Shown here: one piece after another, positions 41,052 through 48,721 of the stretch
Numbering within the stretch: position 1 is the stretch's first letter
How the letters are laid out: the number at the start of each line of letters is the position of its first letter
Assembly (NCBI RefSeq): GCF_003416765.1
Contig: NZ_QSNG01000001.1
Coordinates: forward strand, 1,390,742 to 1,454,741
From: Paratractidigestivibacter faecalis
GTDB taxonomy: Bacteria > Actinomycetota > Coriobacteriia > Coriobacteriales > Atopobiaceae
Length of the DNA: 64,000 nt
Direction: 5' to 3'
Program-made: the position numbers and the translations under genes
Notes under the pieces: generated by a model
Told to the model about the DNA's origin: nothing
Seen by the model: the letters and a program-made list of their open reading frames with translations, nothing else
Database searches by the model: none

Positions 41052-42182
41052 ATGGCCAACAAGCCAGTCAAGATCGTGATGCTCACCGGCTACCTCGGCG
41101 CCGGCAAGACCACGCTGCTTAACCACATCCTCTCCAACGACGGCGGCATCCGCGCGGCCGTCATCGTCAACGACATCGGCGAGGTCAACGTCGACGCCAG
41201 CCTCATCAAGGACGGCGGCCTGTCCGCAACCGACAACCTCATTCCGCTCACCAACGGCTGCATCTGCTGCACCCTGGCCGACGACCTTGCCAACCAGCTC
41301 TCCGGCATCGCGGAGTCCGGCAACTTCGACTACATCATCATCGAGGCCTCTGGCATCTGCGAGCCCGTGCCCATCGCCTACACCATCTCGGCCTTCTGCG
41401 ACGAGGAGAAGGTCGGCGGCGCCCCCAAGCTCGCGCTGGACAACATCGTCGCCGTGGTGGACTGCGCCCGCATGTACGACGAGTTCCATGGCGGCCGCGA
41501 CCTGCTGGCCGAGGACATCGACGAGGACGACATCGAGGCGCTTCTCATCTCTCAGATCGAGTTCTGCTCCACGCTGGTGCTCAACAAGGTCGACACCGTC
41601 ACGCCCGAGCAGCTCGCCGAGCTCAAGGCCATCGTCCGCAGCCTGCAGAAGGACGCCGTCGTCGTCGAGGCCACCCAGGGCAACGTCGACCTCAGGGAGG
41701 TCCTGGACACCGGCCGCTTTGACTTCATGAAGGCCTACAACTCCGCCGCCTGGATCGAGGCCATGGAGCACCCCGAGGAGCACGACGACCCGGAGGTGCT
41801 GGAGTACGACATCCAGACCTTTGTCTACCACCGCCGCCAGCCCTTTGACCAGGCCGCCTTCCAGAACTTTGTCGAGAACCACTGGCCCGACTGCGTGGTC
41901 CGCGCCAAGGGCGTGCTCTGGAGCGACCTCAACCCCGACATGTGCTACCTCTTCGAGCAGGCCGGCCACCAGATGCGCCTGACCGAGAACGGCCTCTTCG
42001 TGGACTCCGCCCCCGAGGAGGAGAAGCGCCAGATTCTGGCCGAGACGCCCGAGATCATGGACCAGTGGGACCCCGAGGTGGGCGACCGCGAGACCAAACT
42101 GTGCATCATCGGCCGCCACATGGACAAGGACGCCGTCGCCGCAAAGCTCGACGAGCTCCTGACCACCTGGAAGCGCGCGTAG
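41052..42182 (+). CDS. CobW/COG0523 family GTPase
   Basis: A 376-residue G3E GTPase of the COG0523 metallochaperone family. Walker A is 'GYLGAGKTTL' (13-22), the metal motif CICC is at Cys70-Ile-Cys72-Cys73, and 'NKVD' gives base specificity. The C-terminal CobW_C domain is ordered as 'FVYHRRQPFDQAAFQNFVENHW...VRAKGVLW'. Such proteins deliver Zn, Co or nitrile-hydratase iron to partners. AAGGAGG precedes the ATG. It lies before the Crp/Fnr gene on the same strand, but 91 bases and a hairpin-like gap separate them. The metal is unknown. Confidence 0.9.
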   Translation: MANKPVKIVMLTGYLGAGKTTLLNHILSNDGGIRAAVIVNDIGEVNVDASLIKDGGLSATDNLIPLTNGCICCTLADDLANQLSGIAESGNFDYIIIEASGICEPVPIAYTISAFCDEEKVGGAPKLALDNIVAVVDCARMYDEFHGGRDLLAEDIDEDDIEALLISQIEFCSTLVLNKVDTVTPEQLAELKAIVRSLQKDAVVVEATQGNVDLREVLDTGRFDFMKAYNSAAWIEAMEHPEEHDDPEVLEYDIQTFVYHRRQPFDQAAFQNFVENHWPDCVVRAKGVLWSDLNPDMCYLFEQAGHQMRLTENGLFVDSAPEEEKRQILAETPEIMDQWDPEVGDRETKLCIIGRHMDKDAVAAKLDELLTTWKRA

Positions 42183-42273
42183 CACAATAGGCTTGCCAGG
42201 GCGCCCCGGCACGGGACGAGAGAGTCCTTCTCGCCGTGGCCGGGACGCCCCTTTTGAGCGAGGGGAGAGGCCC

Positions 42274-43008
42274 ATGGCAGAGATCTCGAGGCGCGAGGAC
42301 GCGCGCGTGTGCGCACCGTCGGGGCACGACTGCGCCTTCAGCCGCGCGGGCAGCTCCTGCATGGACAACATCCGCCTCTTTGCCGACCTCCCCGCCTCCG
42401 CCAAGCGCGAGCTCCTGTCCTGCTCCCGCCACTCCACACACCCGGCCGGCAGCATCATCGTCCACGAGGGAGACCCCATCGAGTCCATCGTGGTGGTGCG
42501 CTCCGGGCGCATCAAGACCTTCCGCACGAGCCTCGACGGCAAGGAGTACGTGCTGGACGTCCTGCACGACGGCCAGGCCCTCTGGCACGGCATGTTCCTG
42601 GCCGACCACACCTACCGCTACTCCGTGGCCTGCCTCACGCGCGTGGAGCTCTGCCGCATCCACCGCGCGGACTTCGAGGCGCTTCTCGCCAACCACCCCG
42701 ACGTGGCGCTGGGCCTCATCCGCATGGTCTGCACCGAGCTGGACGACGCGGAGGAGAAGATCATGATGCTGGGCATCCGCGACCCAAGGCGCCGCCTGGC
42801 GGAGTACCTGCTCGCACGAGACGGCCGCTGCGTGGGGCCAGAGATCCACCTCAAGCTCGAGGACATCGCCAACTCCGTGGGCCTGCGCCCGGAGACCGTG
42901 AGCCGCAACATCGCGCAGTTCGTCCGCGAGGGCCTGGTGGAGCGTCCCGGCCGCGGCCGTTTGCTGGTGGTGGACCGCGCCGGCCTGGAGGCCGTTGCCG
43001 CCGAGTAG
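42274..43008 (+). CDS. Crp/Fnr family regulator, FNR-like
   Basis: A 244-residue Crp/Fnr regulator: cyclic-nucleotide-binding-type domain (about 35-150) and HTH_Crp 'EDIANSVGLRPETVSRNIAQFVREGLVE'. N-terminal Cys13, Cys20 and Cys29, plus Cys120/Cys127 late in the sensor domain, resemble the Fe-S ligands of FNR (three N-terminal and one central), suggesting an oxygen-sensing cluster; ligand spacing differs. It lies directly upstream of pflA, whose promoter has a perfect FNR box. The start ATG has GGGGAGAGG. The Fe-S role is an inference. Confidence 0.85.
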   Translation: MAEISRREDARVCAPSGHDCAFSRAGSSCMDNIRLFADLPASAKRELLSCSRHSTHPAGSIIVHEGDPIESIVVVRSGRIKTFRTSLDGKEYVLDVLHDGQALWHGMFLADHTYRYSVACLTRVELCRIHRADFEALLANHPDVALGLIRMVCTELDDAEEKIMMLGIRDPRRRLAEYLLARDGRCVGPEIHLKLEDIANSVGLRPETVSRNIAQFVREGLVERPGRGRLLVVDRAGLEAVAAE

Positions 43009-43069
43009 GCGCCCTTCTCCCCGTCCCCTTTGACCCCGGTGAGAAAAACATCGTGGATTTCTGAGTTAC

Positions 43070-43118
43070 TTGATTCCAATCAAGGAACGCAGTCGACTGT
43101 CGGATTAGATTCCCCCTG
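43070..43118 (+). promoter_or_regulatory. FNR-type class II promoter of pflA-pflB
   Basis: A perfect FNR box TTGAT-N4-ATCAA lies at 43070-43083, centre 43076.5. A -10 hexamer TAGATT is at 43106-43111, exactly 22 bases after the box, which places the box centre at -41.5 for a start near 43118, the standard class II activator geometry. Another dyad, CTGTGTT-N5-AACACAG, spans 43116-43134 over the start region and may bind a second regulator. Confidence 0.85.
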
Positions 43119-43169
43119 TGTTTCATTAACACAGCGTAACGTCAACGCAAGGCGCAGGAGGAACGCGGG

Positions 43170-43907
43170 ATGCAGGGTCTGGTTCACTCAACGGAGTCCT
43201 TCGGCTCGGCTGACGGCCCTGGCGTTCGCTTCCTCATCTTCCTCAAGGGCTGCCCCATGCGCTGCCGCTATTGCCACAACCCGGACACCTGGGCAGGCGA
43301 GGGCGGCACCATGATGGACGCAGACGCCCTTCTTGACCAGGCCGAGCGCTATCGGAGCTACTGGGGCCCCGAGGGAGGCATCACCGTCTCTGGCGGAGAG
43401 GCCCTCCTTCAGATCGACTTTTTGCTCGACCTCTTTACCCGCGCGAAGGCGCGCGGGATCAACACCTGCCTTGACAGCTCCCTTGCGCCCTTCACGCGCG
43501 AGGAGCCGTTCTTCTCCAAGTTCAACCAGCTCATGGACGTCTGCGACCTCGTCCTCGCAGACATCAAGCACATTGACCCGGAGAAGCACAAGGACCTCAC
43601 CGGACGCGACAACGCCAACATCCTGGACTGCCTTCGCTACATGAGCGAGATTGGCGAGCCCATGTGGATCCGTCACGTCCTTGTTCCGGAAATCACGGAT
43701 GTGGACGAGTACCTCTACCGCACCCGAGAGTTCATAGCCCAGCTCAAGACCATCGAGCGCGTGGAGGTTCTCCCCTACCACACGCTGGGCGTCTTCAAAT
43801 GGGACGAGCTGGGCATTCCCTACACCCTGAAGGATGTGGACCCCCCTGCGCCAGAGCGCGTGGAGCACGCCACCAAGATCTTAAGGGGTGAGTTCCAGCA
43901 AGCCTAG
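43170..43907 (+). CDS. pflA: pyruvate formate-lyase activating enzyme
   Basis: A 245-residue radical-SAM glycyl radical activase that installs the radical on PflB. The cluster motif CX3CX2C appears in 'KGCPMRCRYCHNPDTW', followed by 'GGITVSGGEALLQ' (GGE motif). 'CDLVLADIKHIDPEKHKDLTG' and 'WIRHVLVPEITD' are conserved. AGGAGG precedes the ATG. It is followed by pflB after a 128-base gap with a terminator-like hairpin. Expression is expected to be anaerobically induced through the upstream FNR box. Confidence 0.95.
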   Translation: MQGLVHSTESFGSADGPGVRFLIFLKGCPMRCRYCHNPDTWAGEGGTMMDADALLDQAERYRSYWGPEGGITVSGGEALLQIDFLLDLFTRAKARGINTCLDSSLAPFTREEPFFSKFNQLMDVCDLVLADIKHIDPEKHKDLTGRDNANILDCLRYMSEIGEPMWIRHVLVPEITDVDEYLYRTREFIAQLKTIERVEVLPYHTLGVFKWDELGIPYTLKDVDPPAPERVEHATKILRGEFQQA

Positions 43908-43935
43908 CCAGCACCACCGGCAACAACGGCTCTAC

Positions 43936-43965
43936 CGGCGTGAACTTCTCGCCGTTTGTTTTTTG
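43936..43965 (+). terminator. hairpin with T tract between pflA and pflB
   Basis: Stem CGGCG (43936-43940) and CGCCG (43950-43954), then TTTGTTTTTTG. The right arm holds a GGCGAGAAG word. It could attenuate read-through from pflA into pflB. Confidence 0.6.
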
Positions 43966-44035
43966 ATTCAACGTTTGGTCATTGGCGCGCCGCGGCCCGG
44001 CTCAGGCCCGGCGCCAGAAAAAGGAGGCATGGCAC

Positions 44036-46306
44036 ATGCAGCTTCGCGAAGAGTGGAACGGCTTTACGGGTGGCCACTGGGTGGACGACATCAACGTCCG
44101 CGACTTCATCCAGCGCAACTACACCGAGTACACGGGTGACGACTCCTTCCTCGCCGGCCCGACCGACGCCACCGACACCCTGTGGGGCAAGGTCCAGGAG
44201 CTCCAGGCCGAGGAGCGCGCCCACAACGGCGTGCTGGAGTGCGAGACCGAGGTCGTCAGCGGCCTGACCGCCTACGGCCCCGGCTACATCGGCGAGGACA
44301 CCAAGGAGCTCGAGAAGGTCGTCGGCCTGCAGACCGACAAGCCCCTGAAGCGCGCCTTCATGCCCTACGGCGGCATTAAGATGGCCCAGCAGGCGGCCGA
44401 GAACTACGGCTTCCACGTGAACGACAAGTTCGACAAGATCTTCAACGAGTACCACAAGACCCACAACCAGGGCGTCTTTGACGCGTACACCCCCGAGATG
44501 CGCGCCGCCCGCCACTCCCACGTCATCACCGGCCTGCCCGACACCTACGGCCGCGGCCGCATCGTCGGCGACTACCGCCGCGTTGCCCTCTACGGCATCG
44601 ACCGCCTCATCGCCGGCAAGAAGGAGGACCTGGCCAACTGCGGTGACCGCACCATGACCGACGCCGTCATCCGTCAGCGCGAGGAGATCACCGAGCAGAT
44701 CCGCGCCCTGCAGGGCATGAAGAAGATGGCCGAGATCTACGGCTACGACATCTCCAAGCCGGCCACCAACGCCGCCGAGGCCGTCCAGTGGCTCTACTTC
44801 GGCTACCTCGCCGCCATCAAGACCCAGAACGGCGCCGCCATGTCCGTGGGCCGCGTCTCCACCTTCCTGGACATCTACATCCAGCGCGACCTCGAGGCCG
44901 GCAAGATCACCGAGGCCGAGGCCCAGGAGCTCATCGACCACCTGGTGCTCAAGCTCCGCATGGTCAAGTTCGCTCGTATCCCCTCCTACCAGGCCCTCTT
45001 CTCCGGCGACCCCGTGTGGGCCACGCTTGAGGTGGCTGGCCTCGGCCAGGACGGCCGCAGCCTCGTGACCAAGAACGACTTCCGCTTCCTGCACACCCTG
45101 GAGAACATGGGTCCGGCCCCCGAGCCCAACCTGACCGTTCTCTACAGCAAGCGCCTGCCGGAGGCCTTCCGCAAGTACGCCGCCAAGATCTCCGTCACCA
45201 CCTCCTCCATCCAGTACGAGAACGACGACGTCATGCGTCCCGTCTGGGGTGACGACTACAGCATCTGCTGCTGCGTGTCCGCCACCGAGACCGGCAAGGA
45301 GATGCAGTTCTTCGGCGCCCGCGCCAACCTCGCCAAGTGCCTGAACTACGCCATCAACGGCGGCAAGGACGAGAAGTTCATGGACAAGCAGGGCAACCAC
45401 ATGCAGGTTGGCCCCGAGTACGCCCCCATCACCTCCGAGTACCTTGACTACGACGAGGTCATGCACAAGTTCGACATGATGATGGACTGGCTGGCCGAGC
45501 TCTACGTCAACATCCTGAACCTCATCCAGTACATGCACGACAAGTACTACTACGAGGCCGCCGAGATGGCCCTCATCGACACCAACGTGCGCCGCACCTT
45601 CGCCACGGGCATCGCCGGCTTCTCCCACGTCGTGGACTCCATCTCCGCCATGAAGTACGCCAAGGTGAAGACCATCCGCGACGAGCAGGGCATCGTCGTC
45701 GACTACGAGGTCGAGGGCGACTTCCCCAAGTACGGCAACGATGACGACCGCGTTGACGACATCGCCGTCTGGCTGCTGAAGAACTTCATGGCCAAGATTG
45801 CCAAGCACCACACCTACCGCGATTCCGAGCCCACCACCTCCATCCTCACCATCACCTCCAACGTGGTGTACGGCAAGGCAACCGGCGGCACCCCCGACGG
45901 CCGCAAGGCGTTCACCCCGTTTGCCCCCGGCGCCAACCCCGCCTACGGCGCCGAGCAGAGCGGACTTCTGGCCTCCCTCAACTCCGTGGCCAAGCTCCCC
46001 TACGAGTACGCCCTGGACGGCATCTCCAACACGCAGACCATCAACCCGTCTGCCCTGGGCAACGATGACGAGCAGCGCACCAACAACCTCGTCAACGTCC
46101 TCGACGGCTACTTCGCCAATGGCGCCCACCACCTCAACGTCAACGTCTTCGGCGTCGAGAAGCTCAAGGACGCCATGGAGCACCCCGAGAAGCCCGAGTA
46201 CGCCAACTTCACCATCCGCGTCTCAGGCTACGCCGTGAAGTTCATCGACCTCACGCGCGAGCAGCAGCTCGACGTCATCGCCCGTACCTGCCACACGAGC
46301 ATGTAG
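44036..46306 (+). CDS. pflB: pyruvate formate-lyase (formate acetyltransferase)
   Basis: A 756-residue glycyl radical enzyme converting pyruvate and CoA to formate and acetyl-CoA. The catalytic cysteines are in '[14 protein letters not shown]' (Cys411-413, the C-V-S junction matching Cys418-Cys419 of E. coli PflB), and the radical Gly is Gly731 in 'RVSGYAVKF'. '[23 protein letters not shown]' and '[18 protein letters not shown]' are typical. AAGGAGG precedes the ATG. It is the main mixed-acid fermentation enzyme and lies 128 bases after pflA. Confidence 0.97.
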   Translation: MQLREEWNGFTGGHWVDDINVRDFIQRNYTEYTGDDSFLAGPTDATDTLWGKVQELQAEERAHNGVLECETEVVSGLTAYGPGYIGEDTKELEKVVGLQTDKPLKRAFMPYGGIKMAQQAAENYGFHVNDKFDKIFNEYHKTHNQGVFDAYTPEMRAARHSHVITGLPDTYGRGRIVGDYRRVALYGIDRLIAGKKEDLANCGDRTMTDAVIRQREEITEQIRALQGMKKMAEIYGYDISKPATNAAEAVQWLYFGYLAAIKTQNGAAMSVGRVSTFLDIYIQRDLEAGKITEAEAQELIDHLVLKLRMVKFARIPSYQALFSGDPVWATLEVAGLGQDGRSLVTKNDFRFLHTLENMGPAPEPNLTVLYSKRLPEAFRKYAAKISVTTSSIQYENDDVMRPVWGDDYSICCCVSATETGKEMQFFGARANLAKCLNYAINGGKDEKFMDKQGNHMQVGPEYAPITSEYLDYDEVMHKFDMMMDWLAELYVNILNLIQYMHDKYYYEAAEMALIDTNVRRTFATGIAGFSHVVDSISAMKYAKVKTIRDEQGIVVDYEVEGDFPKYGNDDDRVDDIAVWLLKNFMAKIAKHHTYRDSEPTTSILTITSNVVYGKATGGTPDGRKAFTPFAPGANPAYGAEQSGLLASLNSVAKLPYEYALDGISNTQTINPSALGNDDEQRTNNLVNVLDGYFANGAHHLNVNVFGVEKLKDAMEHPEKPEYANFTIRVSGYAVKFIDLTREQQLDVIARTCHTSM

Positions 46307-46354
46307 CCAGCGCCGCCTGCCCACCGCATAGGCGCCCGGTCACCCGGCATGACG

Positions 46355-46390
46355 AGGCCCCCGCAGCCAGACGGCTGCGGGGGCCTTTTG
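46355..46390 (+). terminator. intrinsic terminator after pflB
   Basis: A 13-base perfect stem (GGCCCCCGCAGCC), AGAC loop, then TTTT on the plus strand, about 50 bases after the pflB stop. Confidence 0.9.
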
Positions 46391-46430
46391 CACTTGCGGG
46401 GCGTTGGAAGCGGGGACTGAAACGCCCCGC

Positions 46431-46901
46431 CTACTTGTGGTACTTCTCGCCGCGGGAGATCTTGCAGGCGCGGTAGACCTGCTCCAGCAGCACCACGCGG
46501 GCCAGGTTGTGCGGCAAGGTTATGGGCCCGAACGAGAGGGTCTCATTCGCGCGGGCGCGCACCTCGTCGCAGACGCCGTCCGAGCCGCCAATGACAAAGG
46601 TGACGTCGCTCTGGCCGCCCAGGGCAAGCTGGTCAAGACGGCGCGAGAAGTCCTCGCTCGAGCGCTCCCTGCCCTCTATGGCAAGCAGGATGACGTGCGA
46701 GCGGGCGGGAACGGCCGCAAGGATGCCCTGCCCCTCGCGGGCGCGCGAGCCCTCGACGCCGCCGGCCCGGGCCGGGTCCACGTCAGGCACCTCCACGACC
46801 CTGACCTTGCCATAGGCGCCCAGGCGCTTGACGTACTCCGCACAGGCGTCCTTCCAGAAGCGCTCCTTGAGCTTTCCGACGGCAACTATGGTGTAGTTCA
46901 C
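46431..46901 (-). CDS. rlmH: 23S rRNA (pseudouridine1915-N3)-methyltransferase
   Basis: A 156-residue SPOUT methyltransferase that modifies pseudouridine 1915 of 23S rRNA. It starts 'MNYTIVAVGKLKERFWKDAC' and contains the knot motifs 'VTFVIGGSDGV' and 'TLPHNLARVVLLEQVYRA'. GTG start with AGGAGG. The C-terminal codons (GEKYHK) contain a GGCGAGAAG word. Convergent with pflB. Confidence 0.94.
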   Translation of the reverse strand: MNYTIVAVGKLKERFWKDACAEYVKRLGAYGKVRVVEVPDVDPARAGGVEGSRAREGQGILAAVPARSHVILLAIEGRERSSEDFSRRLDQLALGGQSDVTFVIGGSDGVCDEVRARANETLSFGPITLPHNLARVVLLEQVYRACKISRGEKYHK

Positions 46902-46982
46902 GACGCCTCCTCGGGGCCGTATCTGGCGGGCCCGGTTGGTATACCCTCAGATGGGAGTACGTTCGGACGTGGGGAGAAGCGC

Positions 46983-47279
46983 GTGGGCAGCAGAAAACAA
47001 TCGGCGCGGGAGCGGCAGCGGGCGGCCTTTGAGGCCGGACTGGGTCAGGGCTCCCACAGCCTGGACGACGCCTTTGCCTCCGCTGCGGCACAGCGCGAGC
47101 GCACGGCGGCCGACCACGAGGCCCACCTGCGCCACAAGGCTTGCGAACGCAAGAAGCGCTACGCGAGCCGCACCGAGGCCGAGGCGGCCATCCGCGACTG
47201 CAGGCGACACGGCAGCCGTGACCTGCACTGCTACCAGTGCCCCTACTGCGGCGGCTGGCACCTCACACACAAGGGATAG
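46983..47279 (+). CDS. small Cys-rich hypothetical protein
   Basis: A 98-residue protein, mostly charged and helical, ending in a Zn-ribbon-like segment: 'CERKKRYASRTEAEAAIRDC' (one Cys each) and 'CYQCPYCGGWHLTH' (C-X2-C-X2-C and nearby His). It resembles small zinc-ribbon proteins found near phage-type genes, but no phage genes are here. GTG start, GGGGAG upstream. Divergent from rlmH and convergent with yhbY. No family recognised with certainty. Confidence 0.6.
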   Translation: MGSRKQSARERQRAAFEAGLGQGSHSLDDAFASAAAQRERTAADHEAHLRHKACERKKRYASRTEAEAAIRDCRRHGSRDLHCYQCPYCGGWHLTHKG

Positions 47280-47286
47280 GGCCGGG

Positions 47287-47586
47287 CTAGTCCAGCTGGA
47301 TCTTCTCGACGCCCTCGCGGGAGGTCTCGCGATAGAGAGAGAAACGGCGGCCGATGACCTGGACGACCTCGGAGCGCGTGAGCTCGGCCAGCTGGTCGGC
47401 GGCCTCGCGGGCGGAGAGACCGGAGTTCTCCAGGGCAGAGCACTTGATAAGCTCGTGGGCCTCGAGGGCGGCGTTGGCCTGGTCGACGACGGCAGGGGCA
47501 ACGCCCTGCTTGCCGACGGTGATGACGGGCTCGAGGTGGTGGGCCAGGCTACGGAGCTGGCGGATCTGACGACCGGTGAGGGCCAT
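47287..47586 (-). CDS. yhbY: YhbY family ribosome-assembly RNA-binding protein
   Basis: A 99-residue CRM-domain (CRS1-YhbY) RNA-binding protein involved in 50S assembly. It begins 'MALTGRQIRQLRSLAHHLEPVITVGKQGV', keeps GxxG-like 'VGKQG', and ends 'VVQVIGRRFSLYRE'. Length is typical. AGGAA precedes the ATG. Convergent with the small Cys-rich gene. Confidence 0.93.
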   Translation of the reverse strand: MALTGRQIRQLRSLAHHLEPVITVGKQGVAPAVVDQANAALEAHELIKCSALENSGLSAREAADQLAELTRSEVVQVIGRRFSLYRETSREGVEKIQLD

Positions 47587-47721
47587 GGGGTTCCTGCTTT
47601 CGTCTATTGCCCCGCGGACGGGGGCGCTGCATTCAACCTGCTTACATTAGCGCATTTGCGCAGCTTGAGGGATAGAAGCGCGTAACGGCGCCCCTGCTGC
47701 CGCACAATCACACATCTTTTG

Positions 47722-48390
47722 CTATGGCCGGGGCGGCACCAGAACGTCGTAGCGCACGGCCTTGCCGCCCACGCTGTAGCTTGGCTTCATCCCGGCCAGA
47801 AGGCCTCCCTTTGCTGGCCGTTTGATGACCACCTTGCGCGGCTGGGCCGCCAGGGCCGCCGCCACGAGGGCCTCTTCCTCCTCGCATGGCTGCTCGAGAT
47901 GGTGGAGGAGCTGGAACTTCTTCTTCACCGCGGCGCTCTTGGTGCGCGCGGGAAACATCGGGTCCAGGTAGACCACGTCGGGGGGCTCCGGCAGCGTGGC
48001 GAGGCCGGTAATGCTGTCATCCGCCACGAGCGTCATCCGGCCGACCGCCTCGGCCAGGCGCGGGTCTGCCGCGGCGCGCTCCAGCGCGTCGGCTAGAAGG
48101 GCCGCTATGGTCTGGTCCCGCTCGAAGAGCGTGACGGTGAAGCCCGCCGCCGCGAGGAGCAGAGAGTCCTCGCCCAGGCCGGCCGTGCAGTCGACCGCCG
48201 TGGGGGCCTCGGCGCCCTTGATGCGCGCCGCCTTGACCAGGAGCTCCTGCTGCAAGCGCCCCTGGCGCAGGCGGGGCAGCATGCGCGAGAAGTCCCCGCG
48301 GAGCTCCATGCCATCTCCCTCCAGGGCCAGGCCCCTCTCGTCACGGACAAGCCGGACGGAAGCGTCCCCCTCGCCAAGCGAATCTGCCAC
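47722..48390 (-). CDS. rsmJ: 16S rRNA (guanine1516-N2)-methyltransferase (RsmJ-like)
   Basis: A 222-residue class I SAM methyltransferase of the RsmJ/YhiQ family. The SAM motif is 'VDCTAGLGEDSLLLAAAGFTVTLFERD' and the catalytic DPMFP motif is in 'DVVYLDPMFPART'. 'GGKAVRYDVLVPP' closes the domain. GTG start with AGGGGGAC. The short peptide gene at 48477 lies just upstream on the same strand. Confidence 0.87.
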   Translation of the reverse strand: MADSLGEGDASVRLVRDERGLALEGDGMELRGDFSRMLPRLRQGRLQQELLVKAARIKGAEAPTAVDCTAGLGEDSLLLAAAGFTVTLFERDQTIAALLADALERAAADPRLAEAVGRMTLVADDSITGLATLPEPPDVVYLDPMFPARTKSAAVKKKFQLLHHLEQPCEEEEALVAAALAAQPRKVVIKRPAKGGLLAGMKPSYSVGGKAVRYDVLVPPRP

Positions 48391-48476
48391 GTACGTCCCC
48401 CTGTCGTTTCCTCGTGCGCCAAAGTCTCTGCAGAAGTGTATACGACCAGATGCGACCGGGGGACGTCCGGGCGACC

Positions 48477-48599
48477 TTACGCGCTTGCCCTGACGAAGGC
48501 CTCCAGCTTTGCGTCAGAGACACCGTTCAGAACGTCGCCGGCAGCAAAAGTCGCACCGGGGGCAGATGGCTCAAGCGCCGCGACGAATGACTTGCTCAT
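48477..48599 (-). CDS. short peptide, possibly a RiPP-type leader
   Basis: A 40-residue frame with ATG preceded by GGGAGAAG at 8 bases and stop TAA. The C-terminal half (GDVLNGVSDAKLEAFVRASA) is amphipathic and resembles lanthipeptide-type leader sequences with the 'VSDxxLE' pattern, but it has no Cys/Ser/Thr-rich core and no modification enzyme in the window. It is directly upstream of rsmJ. May be a real small protein or chance reading; low-to-moderate support. Confidence 0.4.
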   Translation of the reverse strand: MSKSFVAALEPSAPGATFAAGDVLNGVSDAKLEAFVRASA

Positions 48600-48721
48600 G
48601 ATCTTCTCCCATCTTGCGGGTCATTGGCAGGCCCGCCAACAATATAATTCACACGTATCATCACCCTTGAAGCGCGCTCCAAGGCAACCCCTCACCCCAG
48701 ACTTCGCAAGGCGAGAAGTGC

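Noticed and set aside
43979-46183. A 734-codon open frame on the minus strand
   Set aside because: It is antisense to pflB and carries only Val/Gly/Leu/Glu-rich runs.
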